From the NCBI GenBank assembly GCA_019414245.1, contig DXMK01000015.1, positions 357,383-421,382 on the forward strand: 64,000 nucleotides of DNA. Direction: 5' to 3'. Every line of letters begins with the position of its first letter. The first letter of the stretch is position 1. This DNA is from Collinsella sp. GTDB taxonomy: Bacteria > Actinomycetota > Coriobacteriia > Coriobacteriales > Coriobacteriaceae. A program made the position numbers and the translations under genes. Positions 52,959 through 60,859 of the stretch are shown one piece after another. The notes under the pieces are model-generated. The model had not been told where the DNA came from. It made no database searches and worked only from the letters and a program-made list of their open reading frames with translations.

Positions 52959-55958
52959 CTATTTCTTAAGAAGGTACGGATAGCTGTCGCGCACGGCCTT
53001 GATGGTCAGGCGAACGGCCTCGGGCAGACCGGTGTTGACGGCATCGACCGAGACGGTACGGACCGTGCCGGCAACACGGACCTTAAAGTGATCCTCGTCC
53101 ACGGCCAGGAAGCCCTCGTTCTCGGAGTTCTCCATGTCCTGCTCGCTCCAGAACAGGGTGAGCTTGTCCTTGTAGGGACGACCCTCCTGGTAGGGGCAGA
53201 ACACGGCGCAGTTGCCGCACTCGTTGCACATGCCATCGACATGTACCACCTGATGCTTGGCCAGGCCCGGCACCTTAATGGCAACGTTGGCGCGGTTGGG
53301 GCACACGTCGCAGCAAACCTCGCACACCGAACCGCAGCCCAGGCAGCGGGTCTTGGTGCAGTTGCGCTTGTCGCGGCACAGCGACCCCTTGCGCTCGTAG
53401 CAGGTGTCCTCGCGGCCGGCCTGCTCGTTGCAGTCGGCGTACTTGTTAAAGTCCACGCCGGCGATGGCACGGGCGACCTCGGCGGCGTCGGCAATAGCCT
53501 CGACCACGGTGGCCGGACCGCGACGGCAGTCACCTGCAGCCCAGACGCCCTCGACGCCGGTGGAGGTGGCGGCAAGGCGGCCGCGACGGTCGTGCTCGAC
53601 GCCCGCGGCGTCGTACAGGCTGGCATCGATGCCCTCGCCCACGGCGCAGATCACCGTGGTGGCGGGAAGCTCGACGGTCTCGCCCGTGGCGACGGGGCTG
53701 CGACGACCGCTTGCATCCGGCTCGCCAAGCTCCATAACATCGCAGGTCAGCACGGCGCCGTTGAGCGCCTTGGGCGCCAGCAGCTCGCAGAACTCAACGC
53801 CGTCGGCAAGAGCAAGATCGAGCTCTTCCTCGTCGGCGGGCATCTGCTTCTTGGTACGGCGATACACCAGGCGCACGTTCTTCACGCCAGCCAGGCGCTT
53901 GGCCACGCGGGCCGCGTCCATGGCGGTGTTGCCGGCGCCAATGACCACGACGTCCTCGCCCAGCTCGAGCTTCTCGCCCTTCTTGGCGGCCTCGAGGAAC
54001 TCCAGCACGTCGAGCTCGGCGCCCTCGCCCAGGCCCGCAGAGCCGGGCATCCAGGCACCGGTTGCCACGACCACATCGGTAAAGCCCTGGGCCTTGAGCT
54101 CGTCAATGGACTCCACGCGGGCGTTGAGCTGAACCTTGGCGCCAAAGGCCAGGCAGAGCTCGGCATCGTGGGAGATATCGTCGCTGGCGATACGGAACTC
54201 GGGGATGACGTGACGGACCACGCCGCCGAGCGAGTCGCGAGCCTCGAAGATGGTGACGGGCACGCCGGCACGCGTCAGGAAGAACGCCGTCGCCAGGCCG
54301 GCCGGGCCGCCGCCGATAACGGCAACGTTGCGCTCGCCGTCGTTGGCGATGGCCTGGGCGCGCAGCTTGGGCAGCACGGCGGTCATGGCCTCGCGGGCGG
54401 CTTTGAGCTTGCTGGCGCGGATCTGGGCGCCCTCGGGCTCGTAGAATGCACGCTCGCAGGCACGGCCGCAGGGATGCGGGCAGATGGTGCCGGTAATGAA
54501 CGGCAGGGCGTTACGTTCGATGATAATGTTGAGTGCATCCTCGTAGCGGCCCTCGTCAACAGCCGCCAGGTAGGCGGGAATATCCTGCTGGATGGGGCAG
54601 CTCGTGCGGCACGGCGTGGTAAAGCAGTCGGAAAGCGGGCTCTTGCCGGCGACCTTGCGGTCGGGCAGCGGACGCAACGGCTTCTTGTAGAGCGGATTGG
54701 TGAGCGAGTCGGTCTGGATCGCAGTCACGGCCTCGAGCGAGACGCCCGCAAACGGCTTGCCATCCAGGTCGGCAAACTCGCCGGCCATCTGGCTAAAGCG
54801 CTCGTAGCCACCGGGCTTGAGCACGTCGGTCGCCAGGGTAACGGGCCAAATGCCGGCATCGTACAGGGCGCGGATGTTGTAGACCGTGGCACCGCCGGAG
54901 TAGCTGATGCGCAGCTTGCCATCGAACTGCTCGGTAATGCGACGGGCGGCCTCGATGGTCAGCGAGAACAGCGAACGGCCCGACATGTACATCTCGGTGG
55001 AGGGCAGCTCGTTCCTCGTCACGTCGACGGGGAACGTGTTGGTGAGCTTGACGCCAAACTCCAGGCCGCGCTCGGCGCACAGGGCAATCAGGCGCTCGAA
55101 CATGGGCACGGCATCGGCCCACTGCAGATCCTCGCGGAAGTGCGTGTCATCGAAGACGATGTAGTCAAAGCCCAGCTCGTTGAGGCGCTGACGGGCAAAC
55201 TCATAGCCCAGCAGCGTGGGGTTGCACTTGATGTAGGTATTGAGGCCCTTCTCGGTGATGAGGTAGGTCGCGATGCGCTCGATCTCCGCCGGCGGGCAGC
55301 CGTGCAGGGTAGACTCGGTGATGGAGTTGGAGACGCGCGCCGGGATGGACTCGACAAACGCAGCGTCGACATGCTCAAACTTGTCCAGGTTAGCGAGCGC
55401 CCACGTGCGGCACTCGTCCCAAACCTCGGAGCCGCTGGCGTCCTTCATGCCCTCGATGTAGGCGTCGACCTTGGGGCTCTTGATGCCCTCGAGGTCATAG
55501 CCCACCGACATGTTGAAGACAAAGCCGTCCGGGCTGCCCAGGCCGTATTCGCGGGCAATCAGGTGGCAGGCAAACCATGCCTTCACGTACTCGGCAAAGG
55601 CCTGCGGAACCTCGAGCTCGGTCGACCACTCGCAGTTGTAGCACTCGTCCTGCGCCACGATGCAGGGCTTGTTGACGCACTTGGAGAGCTCCTCGCCGTC
55701 CATAACCTGGACGGTCTTGAGCTCAAAGAAGCGGGAACCAGCCACATAGGATGCCACGATGTTCTGGGCAAGCTGCGTATTGGGACCGGCGGCCGGGCCA
55801 AACGGAGTCTCGATGCGCTCGTCAAAAATGGGAAGCGCACCCTCCTGGTTGGTCGTGACCATCTTGCGCACGCCAAAGATGGCGTCCTGGGTCTTGTGCT
55901 CCTCGATGATCCAGTTCATCAGCTGCGAAAACGGGATCGGCCTCATGATGTCGCTCAT
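52959..55958 (-). CDS. ygfK: YgfK, iron-sulfur flavoprotein oxidoreductase
   Basis: 999 residues from the ATG at 55958 (GAGGAG upstream); a longer frame lacks a site. Domains in order: a dihydroorotate-dehydrogenase-like barrel (~1-450); a glutamate-synthase small-subunit-like region with Cys-rich CFTTPCRTSCPIQQD, then VAVIGGGPAGLATAFFLTRA (FAD) and VVVIGAGNTAMDAARVAKR (NAD(P)H); and a C-terminal ferredoxin domain with Cys from 872 and Cys911/914/917/921. Annotated elsewhere as a putative selenate reductase subunit, it is a core member of anaerobic purine clusters and probably feeds electrons to or from XdhD. Confidence 0.92.
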   Translation of the reverse strand: MSDIMRPIPFSQLMNWIIEEHKTQDAIFGVRKMVTTNQEGALPIFDERIETPFGPAAGPNTQLAQNIVASYVAGSRFFELKTVQVMDGEELSKCVNKPCIVAQDECYNCEWSTELEVPQAFAEYVKAWFACHLIAREYGLGSPDGFVFNMSVGYDLEGIKSPKVDAYIEGMKDASGSEVWDECRTWALANLDKFEHVDAAFVESIPARVSNSITESTLHGCPPAEIERIATYLITEKGLNTYIKCNPTLLGYEFARQRLNELGFDYIVFDDTHFREDLQWADAVPMFERLIALCAERGLEFGVKLTNTFPVDVTRNELPSTEMYMSGRSLFSLTIEAARRITEQFDGKLRISYSGGATVYNIRALYDAGIWPVTLATDVLKPGGYERFSQMAGEFADLDGKPFAGVSLEAVTAIQTDSLTNPLYKKPLRPLPDRKVAGKSPLSDCFTTPCRTSCPIQQDIPAYLAAVDEGRYEDALNIIIERNALPFITGTICPHPCGRACERAFYEPEGAQIRASKLKAAREAMTAVLPKLRAQAIANDGERNVAVIGGGPAGLATAFFLTRAGVPVTIFEARDSLGGVVRHVIPEFRIASDDISHDAELCLAFGAKVQLNARVESIDELKAQGFTDVVVATGAWMPGSAGLGEGAELDVLEFLEAAKKGEKLELGEDVVVIGAGNTAMDAARVAKRLAGVKNVRLVYRRTKKQMPADEEELDLALADGVEFCELLAPKALNGAVLTCDVMELGEPDASGRRSPVATGETVELPATTVICAVGEGIDASLYDAAGVEHDRRGRLAATSTGVEGVWAAGDCRRGPATVVEAIADAAEVARAIAGVDFNKYADCNEQAGREDTCYERKGSLCRDKRNCTKTRCLGCGSVCEVCCDVCPNRANVAIKVPGLAKHQVVHVDGMCNECGNCAVFCPYQEGRPYKDKLTLFWSEQDMENSENEGFLAVDEDHFKVRVAGTVRTVSVDAVNTGLPEAVRLTIKAVRDSYPYLLKK

Positions 55959-55977
55959 AGTGAGCTCCTCTCTGTAA

Positions 55978-56090
55978 CGCCCGGCGAGACCGCGCGGCGG
56001 GCGCAAATACGGTGTAGCGCTAGCACAGCGCCGGCGACCCCGCGGAGGTCGCCTATACGCGCGTCGGATGCGGCGAAACATCCGACGCGC
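55978..56090 (-). other. Cluster of hairpins between ssnA and ygfK
   Basis: Three inverted repeats lie in 113 bases: GCCCG/CGGGC (from 55978), GGCGACC/GGTCGCC (56033-56053) and a perfect 12-base GCGCGTCGGATG/CATCCGACGCGC (56059-56090). No T run follows. Candidate processing or differential-stability structures within the operon. Confidence 0.55.
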
Positions 56091-56106
56091 GCGAATCTAC
56101 TTGTAA

Positions 56107-57462
56107 TTAGTAGGTGCGATCGTTGAGCGTGCTCCAGAGCTTCTTGGACTCGGCCATGGTCCACGCGTTGATCTTGTCCTCATCAATGCCAACGAACTCG
56201 CGATCCTTGTACAGGACGCGGCCGTTGATGATGGTAGTGCGGCAGTTTTTGCCCATCATGCCAAAGAGCATGTGGCCGTCGATATTCTCCTCGCTCAGCG
56301 GCGTAAAGGGCTTGTAGTCCATGACGATGACGTCGGCGGCAGCGCCGGCCTCGAGCACGCCGAGCTTGCGATCGAAGTACTTGCTCGCCATCTTGGCGTT
56401 GTTCTCGAACAGCATGGTCATGGCCTCGCACCAGCCCACGTTGGGCATGGCGGCGTTGTGGCGCTGAATGATCAGGAAGACCTTGAGGCTCTCGAGCATA
56501 TCGTGGGTGTAGGCGTCGGTGCCCATGCACACGGGGATGCCGCGGCGGAAGAACTCGAGCACGGGAGCGCAGCCCACGGCGTTGCCCATATTGGATTCGG
56601 GGTTGTTGACCAGCCAGGTGCCGGACTCCTTGACGATATCCATCTCGGCGGGCGTCACGTGGATGCAGTGGCCGAGCATGGTGTCGGGACCCAGCAGGTT
56701 GTGCTGCAGCAGGCGCTCGACGGGGCTGATGCCACCGCGGTTGAGGCGGGAGTCCCACACGTCGTTCATGCCCTCGCACACATGGATGTGGAAGCCGGTC
56801 AGGCCGTTGTTGGCCTCGGCCATCTTATCCATGGTCTCGTCCGACAGCGTAAAGGTGGCGTGACCGCCAAACATGGCGGCGATCATGTGGTTGTCGTTAT
56901 CGCGACGCTCCTTGGCGGCCCACTGGGCAAACTCGGCGTTCTCGGCAATGGCCTGGTCGCATTTTTCCTGGCCACGGCGGTCGGAGACCTCGTAGCACAG
57001 GCACGACCGCATGCCCAGCTCCTGAGCGGCGTCCTTAATGGTAAAGAGGCTTCCCGGGATCTCGCAGAAGCTCGCGTGGTGATCGAAGATCGTGGTGACG
57101 CCATCGCGGATGGAGTCAAGAATCGTGGCATAGGCGCTGGCCTTGGTGCCGTCGAGCGTCAGGTTGTCGTCGATCTTCCACCACTGCTGCTCAAGATTCT
57201 CCAGGAAGTTGGTGGGGTTGCAGCCCTTAATGGCAAGGCCGCGGGCCAGACCCGAGTAGATGTGGGTGTGGCAGTTGATGAGTCCGGGCATGATGAGGTT
57301 GCCCTGGGCGTCGACGTACTCGGCATCCGGGTACTTGGCCTTGAGCTCGCACTCGGGGCCTACTTCGACGATCGTATCTCCGTCAATGGCGACCGCGCCG
57401 TTGGGAATGAACGGGGTCTGAGCGTTGCGGGTAAAAACGGAACCGTTAGCGACCAGAAGCAT
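56107..57462 (-). CDS. ssnA: Putative aminohydrolase SsnA
   Basis: 451 residues from the ATG at 57462, six bases after AAGGGAG. Metal-dependent deaminase/amidohydrolase: NCHTHIYSGLARG (His65, His67), FHIHVCEG, GHCIHVTP and GTDAYTHDML. It resembles guanine- and chlorohydrolase-type deaminases, but SsnA proteins have their own family tied to purine clusters with unproven substrate. Probably hydrolyses a purine-derived intermediate. Between the permease and ygfK. Confidence 0.92.
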   Translation of the reverse strand: MLLVANGSVFTRNAQTPFIPNGAVAIDGDTIVEVGPECELKAKYPDAEYVDAQGNLIMPGLINCHTHIYSGLARGLAIKGCNPTNFLENLEQQWWKIDDNLTLDGTKASAYATILDSIRDGVTTIFDHHASFCEIPGSLFTIKDAAQELGMRSCLCYEVSDRRGQEKCDQAIAENAEFAQWAAKERRDNDNHMIAAMFGGHATFTLSDETMDKMAEANNGLTGFHIHVCEGMNDVWDSRLNRGGISPVERLLQHNLLGPDTMLGHCIHVTPAEMDIVKESGTWLVNNPESNMGNAVGCAPVLEFFRRGIPVCMGTDAYTHDMLESLKVFLIIQRHNAAMPNVGWCEAMTMLFENNAKMASKYFDRKLGVLEAGAAADVIVMDYKPFTPLSEENIDGHMLFGMMGKNCRTTIINGRVLYKDREFVGIDEDKINAWTMAESKKLWSTLNDRTY

Positions 57463-57609
57463 GAATGCTCCCTTCAACATCAGGGGCGGGGTTTGACACC
57501 TCTGACATGGCGGAGTGCGAAGCGCCGGCCTACACCGGAAACGGGCCCTCTCCCGTCAACGCTTCACCAAAGGGACAAACCCTTTGAAGTGCGGCTTGGC
57601 GCCGCATGA

Positions 57610-57641
57610 CGTCGGCGGACGAGGCGATGCGCCCGCCGACG
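57610..57641 (-). other. Hairpin between permease and ssnA genes
   Basis: CGTCGGCGG (57610-57618) pairs with CCGCCGACG (57633-57641); a smaller GCGGC/GCCGC hairpin follows at ~57591-57605. No T run, so probably not a full terminator. Confidence 0.5.
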
Positions 57642-57657
57642 AATAGCACCGAATTGG

Positions 57658-59052
57658 TTACTTCTTGCTCTCGGGCAAGACCAGATCCACGGCAGCGTCC
57701 TTGGCAGCATCGATGTGCTGAGCCACGACCGGCGTCTGCGGAAGGATCAGGTTAAGGACAATGGCCATAATGGCGGTGGGGGTTACGGCATTGGAGCCGA
57801 TGACGGTGGATACCCAGGCGGGCATACCCTCGCCGGCAAGGCAACCGCTGGCCATCCAGATACCCAGGCCAAAGACGACGGAGGTACCGACGATGGTGGT
57901 AGTGCGCTGCGTGAGGCCCTCGCGGGTGAACATGCGCACGCCGTTCATGGTGATGGTGCCAAAGACGCCGACGGTCGCGCCGCCGATGACGGGCTGCGGG
58001 ATAGCGGAAAGGACGGCAGAGAGCTGCGGGAACAGACCGGCGATGGCAAAGACGGCCGCGATGATCACAAAGACCCACTTGTTGACGACCTTGTTGGAGC
58101 AGATGATGCCCACGTTCTGGCCAAGGGCGCTGGTGGGAAGACCGCCCAGCAGGCCGCCGACCATAGAGGTGAGGCCCTGGGACACGATAGCGCCGGAGAG
58201 CTCGCGCTCGGTGGGCATACGGTCGATGGAGCCCAGGCAGGCGGCGGAGACGTCGCCGATAACCTGAATGGCAACCATGGGGAACACGACGGCGAGGGTA
58301 ATGCAGACCTCGGGATCAAACTCGAGCGCATAGGGCATGAGCTTGGGAAGGGCGAAGACCTGAGCGGTGGCGACGCTTGAGAAGTCGATCATGCCAAAGG
58401 GGATGGAGACGATCATGCCAACGATCATGCCAAAGAACACGGATCCCAGCTTGAGCGTGCCCTTGCCAAAGTTGGCGAGCGCAAAGACCACGGCGAAGGT
58501 GATAAGAGCGACGCACCAGGCCTGCGGGGTGCCCCACAGCGGCGTGCCCATGCCGCCGGCCATGTACTTGACGGCCGTGGGATAGAGAGAGACGCCAATG
58601 GAGAAGATGACCGTACCGGTCACGACGGGCGGGAACAGCCACTTAATCTTGCTGTAGGCCAGACCAAAGAGGACCGCGACGGCACCGCCGACAATCTCGC
58701 CGCCCAGCAGTGCACCAAAGCTAAAGCCCGAGGCACCCATAGCCTGCAGGGCCGGCAGGAACGCGAACGAAACGCCCATGACGATGGGCAGGCCGCCGCC
58801 GATGCGACGGAAGGGAGCGAAGGCCTGAAGGGCCGTATCGATCGCCGAAAGAATGAGCGCGACCTGGATGATGTCGGTGCTCTGCTGGCTATTAAAGCCG
58901 TAGACGCCGGCCATGATGACCGCCGGGGTAATGATGCCGGCAAACGATGCCAGTACGTGCTGAAGGGCACACGGGATCATTTCCTTAACGGGAGGCATGC
59001 CTTCGCGAGTGAACAGGGCTTCAGTGCCGTTCGTAACCGTCTCCTGGGTCAT
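57658..59052 (-). CDS. Nucleobase:cation symporter-2 family permease (xanthine/uric acid type)
   Basis: 464 residues from the ATG at 59052, with GGTGG upstream. Polytopic with ~12-14 spans; marks include QHVLASFAGIITPAVIMAGV, GGGLPIVMGVSFAFLPALQA, ELSGAIVSQGLTSMVGGLLG and ALGQNVGIICSNKVV. The C-terminal ~25 residues are a charged cytosolic tail. First gene of the permease-ssnA-ygfK-ferredoxin-xdhD unit, so it is the main uptake route for this arm. Similar to the permease at 32479-33792 along its length, probably an old duplication with different substrate preference. Confidence 0.88.
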   Translation of the reverse strand: MTQETVTNGTEALFTREGMPPVKEMIPCALQHVLASFAGIITPAVIMAGVYGFNSQQSTDIIQVALILSAIDTALQAFAPFRRIGGGLPIVMGVSFAFLPALQAMGASGFSFGALLGGEIVGGAVAVLFGLAYSKIKWLFPPVVTGTVIFSIGVSLYPTAVKYMAGGMGTPLWGTPQAWCVALITFAVVFALANFGKGTLKLGSVFFGMIVGMIVSIPFGMIDFSSVATAQVFALPKLMPYALEFDPEVCITLAVVFPMVAIQVIGDVSAACLGSIDRMPTERELSGAIVSQGLTSMVGGLLGGLPTSALGQNVGIICSNKVVNKWVFVIIAAVFAIAGLFPQLSAVLSAIPQPVIGGATVGVFGTITMNGVRMFTREGLTQRTTTIVGTSVVFGLGIWMASGCLAGEGMPAWVSTVIGSNAVTPTAIMAIVLNLILPQTPVVAQHIDAAKDAAVDLVLPESKK

Positions 59053-59139
59053 TTGACCACCAATCCTCGAAGTAGTTGTTTTCGCATCTAACGCTCTATT
59101 GTGACGCAGTGCGGGGTTGAGGTTGTGCCTTCGTTGCAT

Positions 59140-59168
59140 ATCGTATTAAAGATGATTCTCATTCTCAA
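59140..59168 (-). promoter_or_regulatory. Candidate promoter with Fur-like box before the permease-xdhD operon
   Basis: On the minus strand TTGAGA (59163-59168) and TACGAT (59140-59145) are 17 bases apart. Between them ATGAGAATCAT (palindromic) within GAGAATGAGAATCATC (59151-59166) resembles the Fur-box core. Binding is untested; the regulator gene lies on the other side. Confidence 0.45.
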
Positions 59169-59404
59169 TAATAATTTTTTGTTATCAGACTATTCTTAAG
59201 CTGAGACAATGCATTTCCGCAGGTCAGGAAAGTGTCCGGTCAAAATAACATCTAACTTTTCTTTTGGTCAACCGTTTACCGCCAAAATCCTACCGCTCGT
59301 CTGTATTACGCAATGTACCTGCGAATATGCGAGTCAATAGACACCGTGTTACCATGAGAAAAAATTGTTATGAACATTTCCGATTTCACCCAAAGGAGTT
59401 GCCC

Positions 59405-60061
59405 GTGAACGAGACCGTACGCCGCTTTTTGCCGATGGTCGATTTCCTGGAGCAGATACTCGGTAAGAACAGCGAGATCGTGCTGCACGATTTCTCGGAT
59501 CCCGACCACGCCATCGTCGATATTCGCAACGGCATTGTGAGCGGCCGTAAGGTCGGCGGTCCCGCCACCGATCTGGCGCTCAAGATCATGCACGACCCCA
59601 AGTATCGCGACCTGCCGTTTATTACGGGCTACGAGGGCCGCGGCGCCGGAGGCAAGACGCTGGAGTCCGCGACGTTCTTTATCCGCGAGGATGACGAGAT
59701 CGTCGGTATGCTCTGCGTCAACACCGACCTCTCGACCGTACGCTCCATAAACGCCATGGCGCAGCAGCTCATGGCGTGCTTCGACGCAGCGCCGACGCGC
59801 ACGGAGCCCGCCCCTATCGAGGTCGAAAGCCTTTCGGAGTCCACCCAGGAGCTCATCGACCGCAGCATTGCCGAGTTGCTGAGCGCGCGCGGGCTGGATG
59901 TAGCGTCGCTTGGTCAGAGCGACCGCGTGGACGTCATTCGCCACCTCAACGGCAACGGGGTGTTCATGCTCAAGGGCGCCGTGGCCTGCGCTGCCACCAC
60001 GTTGGGCATCTCGGAGCCCAGCGTGTACCGCTACCTGCAAAAAGTCCGCAAGGAGGGCTAA
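59405..60061 (+). CDS. YheO-like PAS/helix-turn-helix regulator, second copy
   Basis: 218 residues from the GTG at 59405, chosen because AAAGGAG lies 6 bases before it; upstream ATGs in frame have no site. Same layout as the regulator at 43388: sensor with SEIVLHDFSDPDHAIVDI, NGIVSGRKVGG and MLCVNTDLS, then a C-terminal HTH ending LGISEPSVYRYLQKVRK. Divergent from the permease operon, which it probably controls. Two paralogues next to the two arms suggest each senses a pathway compound. Confidence 0.88.
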   Translation: MNETVRRFLPMVDFLEQILGKNSEIVLHDFSDPDHAIVDIRNGIVSGRKVGGPATDLALKIMHDPKYRDLPFITGYEGRGAGGKTLESATFFIREDDEIVGMLCVNTDLSTVRSINAMAQQLMACFDAAPTRTEPAPIEVESLSESTQELIDRSIAELLSARGLDVASLGQSDRVDVIRHLNGNGVFMLKGAVACAATTLGISEPSVYRYLQKVRKEG

Positions 60062-60064
60062 ACG

Positions 60065-60100
60065 TGATCCCTTGGGGACGAAGGGAAACGGATCATTTTT
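60065..60100 (+). terminator. GGGGAC-family hairpin terminator after the regulator
   Basis: TGATCC (60065-60070) pairs with GGATCA (60090-60095) and is followed by TTTTTG. The loop carries CTTGGGGACGAAGG. It lies four bases after the stop and shows that a member of the repeat family can serve as terminator. Confidence 0.65.
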
Positions 60101-60115
60101 GTCGCATCGCTTGAC

Positions 60116-60154
60116 AAAAGACCCTGCAGCTCGCACGCGCTGCAGGGTCTTTTT
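60116..60154. terminator. Bidirectional terminator between regulator and ridA
   Basis: AAAAGACCCTGCAGC pairs over 15 bases with GCTGCAGGGTCTTTT and runs into T on the plus strand and into T (from AAAA) on the minus strand. It ends ridA from the other side. Confidence 0.85.
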
Positions 60155-60183
60155 GCATGTCATGTTTAGTTGTTACCAACACC

Positions 60184-60561
60184 TTAGAGAGCGGCGACAA
60201 CCTCGATCTCGACCAGACCGCCAGCCGGAAGGGCGGCAACCTGGAAAGCGCTGCGCGCGGGGAACGGAGCCTCGAACTTGGAGGCGTAAATCTCGTTCAC
60301 GGCGGCAAAGTCGGCGATGTCGGCCAGGTAGACCGTGGTCTTGACGACATCGGCAAACGTGGCGCCGGCAGCGGTCAGCAGGGCCTCGACGTTAGCAAGG
60401 GACTGCTTGGCCTGGGCCTCGACGCCCTCGGGCATCTTACCGGTTGCGGGGTCGATGCCCAGCTGGCCGGACAGGAACACCATGTTGCCAGTCTGGATAC
60501 CGGGGGAATACGGGCCGATGGCTGCGGGTGCGTTATCGGAAGACACGACGGTCTTGCTCAT
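60184..60561 (-). CDS. ridA: RidA family 2-iminobutanoate/2-iminopropanoate deaminase
   Basis: 125 residues from the ATG at 60561, AAGGAG six bases upstream. It hydrolyses reactive enamine/imine intermediates such as 2-aminoacrylate. Signatures: AIGPYSPGIQTGNMVFLSGQ at the start, the Arg-containing PARSAFQVAALP and final EIEVVA. YgeX (41896-43110) releases 2-aminoacrylate, so placement next to the purine region is meaningful. Single gene with its own terminator. Confidence 0.94.
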   Translation of the reverse strand: MSKTVVSSDNAPAAIGPYSPGIQTGNMVFLSGQLGIDPATGKMPEGVEAQAKQSLANVEALLTAAGATFADVVKTTVYLADIADFAAVNEIYASKFEAPFPARSAFQVAALPAGGLVEIEVVAAL

Positions 60562-60859
60562 GTTTTTCTCCTTACAAGTAAAAGGGAACGGGAGCGCGGC
60601 GTTCACACCGGGAGGCACAGTTCGGTCTGAACACCGCGCTTGATTGGGATAGTACTCAAGGTTTCCGCGCGATGCAAGATTATTATCACGTTGCGAGAAT
60701 ATTTTATCGCCCAACGGTTTCCCCGGACCGCTGAACGGTTCTCATGTGGAGCAGCCAGTCCAAGCTGCTGAAGACTTTATCCCGCTTAGAGCACGGGCAT
60801 CGCCTGCCGCAACGGCACCACTATACTTTTGTGTATCTGAGCATTTTGAAAGGCAGGAT

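Noticed and set aside
53088..56126. Plus-strand open frame of ~1000 codons opposite ygfK
   Set aside because: It mirrors ygfK, lacks a ribosome site and has no recognisable domain; long antisense frames are common in this GC-rich DNA.
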